A DNA stretch of 64,000 bases, taken from positions 4,402,001 through 4,466,000 of the forward strand of contig NC_088939.1 in the NCBI RefSeq assembly GCF_033473495.1, given 5' to 3'. Source of the stretch: Cercospora beticola (Eukaryota; Ascomycota; Dothideomycetes; Mycosphaerellales; Mycosphaerellaceae). Position numbers and translations under genes: made by a program. A model generated the notes under the pieces. The model did no database searches, had not been told where the DNA came from, and saw only the letters and a program-made list of their open reading frames with translations. Positions 35,091 to 44,700 of the stretch are shown here, in pieces (position 1 is the stretch's first letter; each line of letters begins with the position of its first letter).

Positions 35091-35710
35091 GCACACAAGA
35101 TTTGCACTCAGCAGCTGAGTGAAACGACTGGAGATGGAGTCATGACTGTTGGTGTCATGCAATTTACTTTACATTGGCTCGTGTCACATACGCATAGTAC
35201 AATCGCTCTAGATCGAAGTGAAAGGTCTCCGGCGAACAAAGGCCGCACTCAGCAGCTGAAGCAAACAGACGTGAATGGAGGCATTGAGAGTCGGAAAAAC
35301 ACTCTAGTGCATGTTGCGATATCTCTAGCTAACGAAAGCAGCATTCAGCGTCTGAATGAAACTAGTGGGAATGGAGGCATGCAGGATTCGAAGTCACTCT
35401 GACGCGTGCTGAATGATCTCGAGCAAACAAAATCTGCACTCAGCAGTTCAATTGAATGAATGGAAATGGAGGCGTGTGGGATTGGGAAATCGTTCTGACG
35501 CACGTTGGGAGGCCTTAAGCAAGCAGTCCACGAACTCGGCAGCTGCATGAGACGACTGGGGATGGAAACAAGTAGGATCGGAAATCGCTCTGCCACACGT
35601 CGAAGGACCTTTAACAAGCGAACGCCATACTAAGCAGCGGAACAACTGAAATGGAAGTAGAGACATCAATATTCGCGTCACGCAGTCGGGGTATCATTCG
35701 CTCATCTCAT
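35091..35710. repeat. Degenerate tandem array, unit about 96 bp
   Basis: About six diverged units start near 35091, 35231, 35328, 35423, 35519 and 35615. The last steps are 97, 95, 96 and 96 bases; the first unit carries an extra stretch of about 44 bases. Each unit contains a version of GCACTCAGCAGCTGAA, then AATGGAGGCAT about 20 bases later, then GGAAATCGCTCTGACGCACGT near the end. The block lies between the 3' ends of RAT1 and RTC1. Because 96 is divisible by 3, both strands show repeating peptide patterns, but no start codon or gene structure supports a protein. Confidence 0.75.
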
Positions 35711-35725
35711 ATCTGTACAGTGCAA

Positions 35726-38700
35726 TCACTTCTTAAGCTCATCCCTCGCTCCTTCCACAGCCTTGCTCTCTCTCGCCTTCCAGTCATCGCTCTTCACACG
35801 TGCATGGCTCTTAGTCCTAGCCTCCTTTTCAGCCATCTTCTCATCTACTCGTTCTCCTGCACCACAATCGCAAGGGCATCCGGCCGTAGGACATCCTCTA
35901 TCCTTCGCCACAACATACCAATCATACAAACATGCTGCGTGCCCGCTATGGCCGCACAGAAGACACATTGAGTGCAGAGTCGAGGTATGTGTCTCGAAGG
36001 GACTATTCTTCATCCAGCAAATCGGGCAAGGCTCCTGCTTCTTACGGCAGGATTGACATCGTAGAGTATCTGAGCTCGCCAGAACTGGCTTTCCGCAGCC
36101 ACCGCAAGAGAGGTACACGCGGTTGTCTCCGAGGAAATCTTCGTATACGGCCGGGTATGCCGGGTAGCTCAGTTGGCGGAGAACTGCCGCTTCGTCGAAG
36201 AGTTGATACCGTAGGAGTTGCTCATGGTATGTGGACAAAATGCTCTCGACTTGCAGTGGCTGTAGCCCGGCTCTCATTGGCTGCTCGAAACATTGCTGGA
36301 TGAGTGCCGGGACCTCCTCGGGATTCCAGCCCAAACTGTTGATGAAGTGGTCCACGTAGCTGGACACTGTCTGGTGAATCTCTGGTATTGGCAGCGGATG
36401 TGTGCGAGGCAGGAGGGGGCCGACGAGCAAGAGGAGTACTGATGCCATCTGGGGAAATGGCTGCTCATTGCTGTAGAAATTTATGAGCTGTTGTAGCATT
36501 TCTACTATTGTCCAGATGGCGTTCTCCTCCAGATCGATGTCCGCTTCGTCGGCCAGGCCGTCGGGAGGAGCATCACTCGCATAGCCAGTGATTGTCTCCA
36601 CTGCTATGCGAGCGATCTTGAGCTCAGGTTCTCTCCATTCAGTGCCACGCAGGCCGTGCTCAAACCCGAGATTCTTCTTGACGGCTGCCGACCGGCCCTG
36701 CGCCACCTCTGATGGTCTTTGCTCCCGCGCGGCAGAGGGCCCAGGGCCACGGTCCCAGTGATCTTTGCTCGCCTCCGGACTCTCGGCAAAGATTGCTTGC
36801 TCCACGTCTGAATCTCTTCTGTTGTCAGGCTGAATCTCCGACTCTGTCGTCTGGACGCGCCTGGGCCGGGGGCGAGTTGGGTGCGCAGAGACCATGGGTA
36901 GGCCGGCCGACTTGTGACTTTCAAATGAAGCGGGAAAAGATGCCTCTCTCGAGCCAGCCGAATCCTCCAGGAACTGGAAGCTCTCACCACTTCCGTGGTT
37001 TTCGAGCTTGGCGAGTGGGATCCTGACGCCTTGATGGTCTACTGGGTCGAGGTTCAGGACGTTCTTCGATTGCGCACTCCACCGCTTCACCATCTCGCTC
37101 CTCTCAGCCGTTTCCTCGTACGTCTGGTGCTTCTGCATCTCAGCGAGACTATCCATTGTGAGTCTGCGGGTGGACGAGCTCAGTGGGATCGGCGGTGCTG
37201 GAGGAGGTTTGAGCATGGACGAGGTGAGAGAAGGCGGTAGGGTGACGGGTTCGCCGGCTTCAATATCGGGCAACGGTTCGCGATCTCCATTGGAAGGGCG
37301 TGCAAGTGGAGTCGGGACATTAGACGTGCTCTCTGCCTGTGTCAAGTGCTGTGCGATTGTCTGCGCAGGCCGCAAACTCGCCGGGGAGTGGACAGGCGAC
37401 TTCAAGTGTTGCGCGGCGAGGCGTGTAGCTAGGCCTTCAATCGAAGTGTGTTGTGTGCCGTTCACTTGGGGGGATGGCTTTTGCGAAGCTCTCCTTGCCT
37501 TGAGTACGGCTCGATCTGTCAAGTGCTTGATGACACAGTGACTGACCATTTTCCATGTTTGCGCCTCTCTCAGAAGTCCCAACGATGCGGCGCGTTCTTC
37601 ATTTTCCTTGAATGCTTTGTCCACGACGGCTAGAAAGGTCGGGTCGTTTGGAGCAGCGCGGAACTCTGTTGCCCAGCGATCGGCCATGTACGCGATGAAC
37701 CTGCGGTTGTTATGACTGGGCAGCTGTCCGCGGCAGGCCACTTGCTGCGGGCGAAAGGATTTGCGGTTGGTCAGGACGTCGTCGAGTTTGATGGTTGCCG
37801 AATGCTTCTGGGCACGAGGAGTCGGCGTGGCGGAGACGAAGCGCCCGGAGTTGCTGGTTCGGGGCTGGCGTTTGGCTGGTAGGAGACTGAGGAAGGAGGA
37901 ATCTAGGCTATCGTCTGCCCAGCTGCGGCTCAGAAAGGTTGACTCTGGGCTGGTGCTGAAGCTGGTCGGTTTCTGCGGCGTAGGGAGAGCTGGATTCGGC
38001 TTCGGCACGCGGCGTTGCTTTCGCGACTGGGTGACAAAAGTGAGCTCGCCAAGCGGAGAGACGTCAAGTGTCTGCAGGTTGCATCGGTCAATGACCTTGG
38101 ACGTGTGCTGGATATCCGTCTGGAGAAAGGTGCCTTCACGACCCACGGTCCACAGCAGATCTTGCGAGTGCCAGAGCATGTCCGTCGGCGCGGAGGGATA
38201 CGGCTGCAGCTCTCGGAAGGGAAGAAGAGGCCGTCGAAAGTCCCACACGTGCAGGACGGGGTGGTCACGGTCGTAGCAAGCCACCACCTGCGTACAGAGA
38301 CCAGCACCATCATCTTGTGCGATCGCCGAGCGGCAAGAAGGGCGCCATCTAATGTTCATGACAGGATGCGCGGCTTTGATCTCCCACGACGCCTTCTTAG
38401 GACGACTTCCGGAGACATCAAACACGCGGATCGTCTTGTCACTGCCGGCCGTGACGATATGCTTGCCATCGGGATGCCAGTCCACAGCATTACAAGCAAG
38501 AGAGTGTGCCGGGATTCTGATCTTGGGAGCTTTCAAGTTCCTCATATCCCAGCGCTGGACCTCTCCCGCATCTGTACCAAAGGCAAAGTCAAGACCTTCG
38601 GTGGGACTCCACTTGACATCTCGCACGCCGTCGCTCTGACCCTGGAACCTCCGCTTGCTCTGTATATCTCCGACTTGTCTCTGGTTCCGAACGTCTCGCA

Positions 38701-39367
38701 CGTCCCACAGCCTTACTGTGCCGTCCTGGCTGCCAGACAGCAGGAGACTGCCTTGATGTGGGCTGAATGTGACATTATGGACTTGTCGCTTGTGCTCGAT
38801 GAGTTGTGCTGCCTGCAGTCCAGCATGGCCAAGATCGTATACGATGATCTTGCCACTGGACGTTGCTGCTGCGACATACTGGCCTGTGTTGCCTTTCGCC
38901 CAGGCCACATCAGCTATGTCGATCGAATAGATTTGGCGAGGTTGTCCGGATGCCTGGTTCGGTGTACTTCGGATCTTCGACCTAAGATTTAAGTCCTCCG
39001 CGCACCGTCCATCGACAACCGAGACTGTCTTGAAGATCTCCTTTCCAGCAATGATGGCATGGCTGCCGCTCTCATTGATGCTGATGGTCTTGATCTCAAG
39101 TCCCGTTTTGTGGCTGGTGGTTGCATTCTGCGACGCACTGAGTGGCGCTGATCTCATGAATTGACTGCCGCCGTGGGAGTAGCGGTCATCGTCCTGTGCA
39201 CCCTGCGGACTCGGCGGCCTCGAATACCCGAGCAGACGCGATGCTGCATCTCTGGCCCGCTGCAATGGCCTTGGGTTCGGGGCTGGCAGTGGTGGAGCTC
39301 TCGGTGGAATCAATGCCGCCGCTTTGCTTGTCGACTGTCGCTTGTTGTGTCCCGACTCGTTACTCAT
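35726..39367 (-). CDS. RTC1: SEA complex WD40/RING subunit Rtc1 (WDR24 homologue)
   Basis: A single exon of 1213 aa read from the ATG at 39367, which has a perfect context (CGCCACCATGAGT). The frame extends ten codons further up, but only to a GTG. WD40 blades span about residues 120-400 (VHNVTFSPHQGSLLLSGSQD, GVRDVKWSPTEG, CNAVDWHPDGKHIVTAGSD). A long, partly disordered middle follows, then a helical part. A C-terminal zinc module lies near residues 1080-1166: CGGCGKP, CQSCRKKQEPCPICWMK and CLLCGHSGHAACLYDWY. This is the arrangement of WDR24/Rtc1 in the SEACAT/GATOR2 branch, which sits on the vacuole and controls TORC1 in response to amino acids. The RING-like Cys/His pattern is complete. 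Confidence 0.9.
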   Translation of the reverse strand: MSNESGHNKRQSTSKAAALIPPRAPPLPAPNPRPLQRARDAASRLLGYSRPPSPQGAQDDDRYSHGGSQFMRSAPLSASQNATTSHKTGLEIKTISINESGSHAIIAGKEIFKTVSVVDGRCAEDLNLRSKIRSTPNQASGQPRQIYSIDIADVAWAKGNTGQYVAAATSSGKIIVYDLGHAGLQAAQLIEHKRQVHNVTFSPHQGSLLLSGSQDGTVRLWDVRDVRNQRQVGDIQSKRRFQGQSDGVRDVKWSPTEGLDFAFGTDAGEVQRWDMRNLKAPKIRIPAHSLACNAVDWHPDGKHIVTAGSDKTIRVFDVSGSRPKKASWEIKAAHPVMNIRWRPSCRSAIAQDDGAGLCTQVVACYDRDHPVLHVWDFRRPLLPFRELQPYPSAPTDMLWHSQDLLWTVGREGTFLQTDIQHTSKVIDRCNLQTLDVSPLGELTFVTQSRKQRRVPKPNPALPTPQKPTSFSTSPESTFLSRSWADDSLDSSFLSLLPAKRQPRTSNSGRFVSATPTPRAQKHSATIKLDDVLTNRKSFRPQQVACRGQLPSHNNRRFIAYMADRWATEFRAAPNDPTFLAVVDKAFKENEERAASLGLLREAQTWKMVSHCVIKHLTDRAVLKARRASQKPSPQVNGTQHTSIEGLATRLAAQHLKSPVHSPASLRPAQTIAQHLTQAESTSNVPTPLARPSNGDREPLPDIEAGEPVTLPPSLTSSMLKPPPAPPIPLSSSTRRLTMDSLAEMQKHQTYEETAERSEMVKRWSAQSKNVLNLDPVDHQGVRIPLAKLENHGSGESFQFLEDSAGSREASFPASFESHKSAGLPMVSAHPTRPRPRRVQTTESEIQPDNRRDSDVEQAIFAESPEASKDHWDRGPGPSAAREQRPSEVAQGRSAAVKKNLGFEHGLRGTEWREPELKIARIAVETITGYASDAPPDGLADEADIDLEENAIWTIVEMLQQLINFYSNEQPFPQMASVLLLLVGPLLPRTHPLPIPEIHQTVSSYVDHFINSLGWNPEEVPALIQQCFEQPMRAGLQPLQVESILSTYHEQLLRYQLFDEAAVLRQLSYPAYPAVYEDFLGDNRVYLSCGGCGKPVLASSDTLRCQSCRKKQEPCPICWMKNSPFETHTSTLHSMCLLCGHSGHAACLYDWYVVAKDRGCPTAGCPCDCGAGERVDEKMAEKEARTKSHARVKSDDWKARESKAVEGARDELKK

Positions 39368-40458
39368 GGTGGCGACTTCCCGCAGTGCCAGATCCACTTA
39401 GACCTGGCTGATGCAGACTGTACTTCTCCGAGCATGCTGCTGATGGCAGCGACAGTCGTTGATGTTGTCAACTACGCGGAGGACATGGTGGTAAGAAGAG
39501 AGACGGGCTGTGAGCTCGCGTCGGAAACTTGCTTTGCTTGGCATGAACCAGACCGCGCTCACTTCGCGCCTCTTTCCCTTTGCGCTTCTTCTCCAACTTC
39601 GGTCTAGCTTCAACCACGTCAAGGTAAGGCCTATCCATCTACGAGGCTCATCATACGGTCATACAATACCCTGGGATCCTTTCCCATGACCTACAGTGAA
39701 CGACGAGCGCCAGCAGCACGCGGAGCGGCGGAGGACGGCGGCACCGTCAACGTGCCAGCTGTTCACCATCACAGCGGCGCTCAAACTGCAATGACCAGGC
39801 GCGATCAGCGGTCGAGGCTCATGGGATCACACGGGGGCAGGCTGACGGGCAGTAAAATCGGACTCCACCTGCCGGCGCCCTCATCGCGACCATTGCTCCA
39901 TCTTATGCGTGGTCTAATGGACTCATTCGTCGCCACTCTGCTGACTACGATGGCCGTCAGGTTTCCACAGTATCATGGCAGTCCGGTAAGGCCATAGTTC
40001 AACAGCTCCACTGGCTGCTCAAGGTAGGGCACACAGTCCAACGACGGAAATTTCACAGTTCCTTCTCCTTCATTTCGTCTTCAAACTCGCCGCGAACTCG
40101 CCGTTCTACCTGACCATTTCCCTCGATGAGACAAAGACCATAATCCAGGTTGCGCACACTCAAATCAGAGCTCGTCAGCTGAGGACTACATACATCTTCC
40201 GCCTTTCCACGGCGCCTGCACGCTTGGACACCAGATAAGGCGCATTTAGGGCAGCGAGATTGGTTCTGCTGAGCACACCCGACGACTCCCAAGAACTTCA
40301 TGGTTGCCGCCCTTTGTTGGAAGGATATCGAGACAATGCGGTGTGCTAGCATACAGATCCGGCGAAAAGAGGCACTTCTTTATTCATGACCGACTTGTCT
40401 ATTCATGTGCCTCTCAGAAAGCAACTCCTCTTACAGCTCAAGGAAGGAAAACAAGCAA
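39368..40458. other. Divergent intergenic region
   Basis: About 1.1 kb between the start of RTC1 and the start of a two-exon gene. Pyrimidine-rich stretches lie near both starts. No gene, RNA or repeat was recognised. Confidence 0.5.
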
Positions 40459-41380
40459 ATGGCTGAGAGAAGGTCTGCTGAGAACGGTTGGGATACCTAC
40501 TTAAGATGGGAATTGAGGTGATCATGCTCCAGTTGCGAAACAGTGATATATACATCCTAATTCTTCACGCAGCACTGCCACACACAGAAACACAAAAGAG
40601 AGATCAGATCATCAGAAACGCATACGTAAAGCATGGAATGCGATACCAGACAGGAGGGCCTACATAGAAGCAATCCGCGGAGTTGAGAGCTGGCATTCAA
40701 GTGCCGAAACTTGGAGCGATCGACTATCTCGCAGCCGCAACACACTCCAACCCGAAGCTCTTGCACATCTCCAACAAACCCTCTACCGTTCGCTAGGCAT
40801 GGAGCTCTTCTTCCTACAAAAACTGCAACGTCAACAAGAAAAGAAAGACAGATCCGGAAGAACACAAACAGAAGCCCGAAGTCTCGAACACACAGCCTCT
40901 AACATCCAAACCACAGCCCTCGCACTACACATCCTCGAGCCCTCCATCCCACCCCTCTCCATCGCAGAGCGCCTCTTCCCCAACCTCTCAACCTACGCCC
41001 CGCGCCTGCAATCCCACATCATAGAATCCTGTTCCAAACTCCGCGAAGAACCCAACCCCACCCTCACCTCCATCGCCGAAACAGAACTCCTCTCCGAACT
41101 CAAAACCACAATCGCACTCTACGAGTCCACAAACGGCGCAGCATTTGCAGGTAAACCCCTCGCTCAAGACACTGCGCGGAGGAGCAAAAGAATGGGGTAT
41201 CGCCGATTCAAAGGTTCTCACCGTGGGATTGAAAGGACGTATAGTAAACAGTCTATAGACGCGAGAATTCCGTTGGGTCCGAAAGATCGTTGGGAATTGT
41301 TTGAGGCGCCATTGACGCCTCCGCCCATCCAGGATTGTACAGGGATTGTGAAATTGTATCGGTGGTCGAGGGGTAGATAA
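40459..41380 (+). CDS. Unrecognised two-exon protein
   Basis: The frame ending at 41380 is open back to 40547 but has no ATG before 40799. It becomes a normal gene if a 55-nt intron at 40518-40572 (GTGATC donor, CCTAATTC branch, CACGCAG acceptor) joins a short first exon at 40459-40517. The joint is in phase and gives 288 aa beginning MAERRSAENGWDTYLRWEL. The residues before 40799 look coding (IRKAWNAIPDRRAYIEAIRG, WSDRLSRSRNTLQPEA), so a start at 40799 would cut the protein short. The protein is helical, Arg/Glu/Leu-rich and without signal or membrane segments. The C-terminus is basic (RRSKRMGYRRFKGSHRG). I recognise no family and infer no function. Confidence 0.65.
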
Positions 41381-41685
41381 ATTGGTAATAGTATTGAACG
41401 TGCCACGTTGCATGCAAAATAATTTGTGGCGATGAGATTGAATTCTAGGAATTTTGTGACCAGAAAGACCACGATGATGAGAAAATGTAAGGAAAAGGGA
41501 CGGTTCGCAGACCAAATTGTGCGTTTGATTTTCATAAGATACATTATTCATGCTGATTCGTTGGGGTATCAAAAACTTCGATAGTATAACCTCCCACCTC
41601 CAAAACGCCGTATTCGACTGTTCCCTACGATCTCAGAAGCCGATGGCGAAAGCGCTTTTCTGCCATGCCCTGAAATCCTGCTCAT

Positions 41686-41781
41686 CTACATCATGAAACC
41701 AAGTTTGCGAAACGATGCAAGAACGAGCGCGAAGCATATTGTGATCGCGACAATAAAAATGCCAATGACTTGCTTCTTCAT
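41686..41781 (-). CDS. Possible 31-aa membrane micropeptide
   Basis: A tiny open frame beginning with ATG three bases after the stop of the Uls1-like gene. It reads MKKQVIGIFIVAITICFALV and then 11 more residues, forming one clear transmembrane helix with positive residues on both sides. It could be chance within the 3' untranslated region of the upstream gene. Nothing but its composition and ATG supports it. Confidence 0.15.
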   Translation of the reverse strand: MKKQVIGIFIVAITICFALVLASFRKLGFMM

Positions 41782-41784
41782 TCT

Positions 41785-44700
41785 CTACCGACGGCCATTA
41801 GCTGCACGGTAGTTGACCTGCTGTGTCGGATCGCCAGTGACACCGAAGAGATAAGCCAGCTCCTGCACGCCAAGACGAGCAAGGTTCGCAGCCGACTGCT
41901 CGTCCAGCGCCTCAGAAATGAGAGCCCGCTTCTTCTCTTGCAGCTCGATGATCCTGTCCTCGACAGTACCCTGTATCAGCACACGATGGACTGTGACTGG
42001 ACGCAGTTGGCCAATGCGATGGGCCCGGTCGATGGCTTGCTCTTCAATGTAAGGATTCCAGAACGGATCGAGGATGATGACCTGGCTGGCCATGTTGAGG
42101 TTAAGTCCAGCATTGCCAGCCTTGAGCGACACCAGCATGATGCGGACGTTCTTGCTATCATCCTTGAAGTCATCGACAGCATCAGCTCGCATGGTCGCAG
42201 TCATGCTGCCATCGTAACGACGATAACCGTAGCCCTCGCCATCGATGGGAATCTCCAGCAGATCCAGCAGCGATGTCCACTGACTGAAGATGAGAACTTT
42301 CTCGCCCTCTTTGGCTTCCATGATATCTTTCAAGATCTCCATTGTCTTATCAATCTTGGCCGATCCGACGTACGTCTTGCGAAGGCGGGCAAGGTACTTC
42401 TTCTTGGCTTTCGTGCTCTTCGCAGCTTCTTTCTTCAGATCTGCCAAAGTCACAGGACCTTTGGTCTTCTTCTTCTTCTCTTTCGCTTTCCCCTTGCCCT
42501 TCGCGCCCTTCTTGTTCTTCTTCGCCTCTTTGCCTTTGCCCTTACTGCTCTTAGACTTCTTAGCCTTGGATTTGTGTCCAGCGAAGATACCAGTGCCGTT
42601 AGTCGCAGGGCCCGCAACGCCCTCCTCAACTTTCGGCTTGAACGGTGCATCGAGACCATCGTCATCCTCTTCCAGCTCCTCATCGACTGGCTCTCGCTTG
42701 ACGGCTTTGCCATTCTTGTCTTTCTTTGATTTGAGTTTCCTGTCAAGATCATCATCGTCATCGGAGTCTTCCTCGTCGGATTCTTCCTCATCGGGCGGAA
42801 CGATGAACCCGCCAAGAGTCTCGTCTTCGTCGCTGGAGCTCTCTTCGTCATCGTCATTATCGTCATCGCTGTCATCCTCGACCCCAGACACAACTTCTTC
42901 ATCATCTGCTGCGTTCATCTCGGCACGCTCTGCCTCGCTGAGCAGCTCAGGCATGTGCACCTTCTTGAAGCTGTTGAAATCCGTAAGGCGCTTAGCATTG
43001 ATGTTTCCGCGACAATTCGGGCAGCGTGCACCTCCATTTTCGTTTTCAATGCCCTGTTGAATAGCATTGGCCGGGTCTGCGATCTTCGAGAAACATTCGG
43101 AGCAAGTGTCATGGCCACAAGGAATGAAAATGGCCGGGTTGGCGACCGCATCATAGCAGACTGGGCATTCGAAGTTGCCTCCAGTTGACTTGATCCGCTC
43201 CACGACTTGTGGATCGAGCTGCTTGGCGAAATCGAGCATCTGATCTTCAGTCATGTCTGCAGCTGCCGCCACGCCGAAATCTTTTATCAGATGAGGGTGG
43301 CAGCATGCCTGCCGCAATCGCAAGAGCAACACCAAGATTGCTGAATACGATTGACCGATAGTTCCGCGACGCAGATACTTGTTGAACTGCACCTGTGACT
43401 GCGATTCCAAAGCTGTGTAGAAAGCCTGCTCGTCTTCGTCGAATACTGGGTTGTCAACGGTGGTGCTGCGTTCGGGCAAATTGAGGATGGGCTCGCCTTC
43501 GAACTTGCTCTTCTTCGTACGTCGCAACATGATCGATTTGCACAAGATCTGCAGCTGCCGCATAGCACGCCCGCGCTGGGCCTCGTGCGTTGAGCGTAGT
43601 GGCGTGTTGAAGTCGAGTCTGAACTTCTCCCAATGGCAGTACGGTTTGATTTTGAGAAAATGGATCAGAGAGAACAACTCTTCCACGTTGTTCATCATTG
43701 GCGTTCCAGTCACGCAAAAGCGATATTTGGCTTTGAGCAAACAAGCACCTTTAGCACTCTGAGTAGTTCTGTTCTTGATGCATTGAGCTTCGTCCAGAAT
43801 CACCCGGTACCATTGCGCTTCATCGGCAAGAAAGATCAATTTCTCAGTAGAGCCAGGAACTGCGGCAGGGTTTGCTTTCTTCCGAAGTAGAAATTTCTCC
43901 AGCTTCTTCAACTCCGAAGCGATGCTGCCATAAGTGGTGAGGACAACGTCATATGATCGCAAGTCGTCAAAGTTCTTCGCCTTGGTTCCTCCATGATGAG
44001 TGAAGACCGAAAGTTCGTAGCGACCGCCTTTGACCTTGTCCTTGATCTCCTGCTTCCACTGTCGCAGCAGAGCGACGGGCGCAATGATCAAGGTCGTCCT
44101 GCATCGGAAATCCTCTGACTTACGAGTGACCATGAGCGAAAGCATTTGTATCGTCTTGCCGAGGCCCATATCGTCTGCAAGAATACCTCCTTTGTGGGGA
44201 CCCTCTTCCTGCTTCTTGAGCCAGGTCAGACCGACTTCTTGGTACTTGTGTAGTCTGATCGTCAGGTCTTCTGGTGTTTGCACACGGAGATGTGCCGGCA
44301 TGTCTTCATCTGGACGGATGTTGGCAAGCAACTCCTGGATCTCCTCCTTGGTCTTAGTTGGATCGTTGTGCTGCATCGTATCGTACCGGTCTCGATAGAG
44401 GGCTTCGTTTCCAGCGTAGTTCCCATAACCAGCAGTCTGGCGGACACCAGTGTAGATGAGATCGTCATCATCGTCGTCGTCGTCAAGGTCCCAGGGATTT
44501 GAACTGCTTGCGCCATACACCAAATTTCCCACGTCTCGAAGCTGACTGCGAAAAGCTTGGGCTTGATTTTGCATGGCGCTTTGAAGCCACATCCACATGT
44601 TTGGATCATGCAGATTGTTCGCACCATTGCCGTACGCAGCAGGCCCCGGAGCCGGCCGTATACCATTGTTAGGGGTATTGGGGAACGCGCCAGGCATCTG

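Noticed and set aside
35091..35710. CRISPR-like array
   Set aside because: Units of about 96 bp are diverged along their whole length, without short identical repeats separated by unique spacers, and the genome is fungal.
38015..38992. 325-codon open frame antisense to RTC1
   Set aside because: It lies fully within the WD40 region of RTC1, which has clear conserved blades; the antisense frame has no family pattern.
40799..41380. Start of the unrecognised gene at the ATG 40799
   Set aside because: Coding-like sequence continues upstream in the same frame to 40573, and an in-phase intron provides an earlier ATG.
42290..43060. 256-codon Ser-rich open frame antisense to the Uls1-like gene
   Set aside because: It mirrors the acidic and Lys-rich insertion of the ATPase; GAC/GAG codons reverse to Ser/Leu-type codons.
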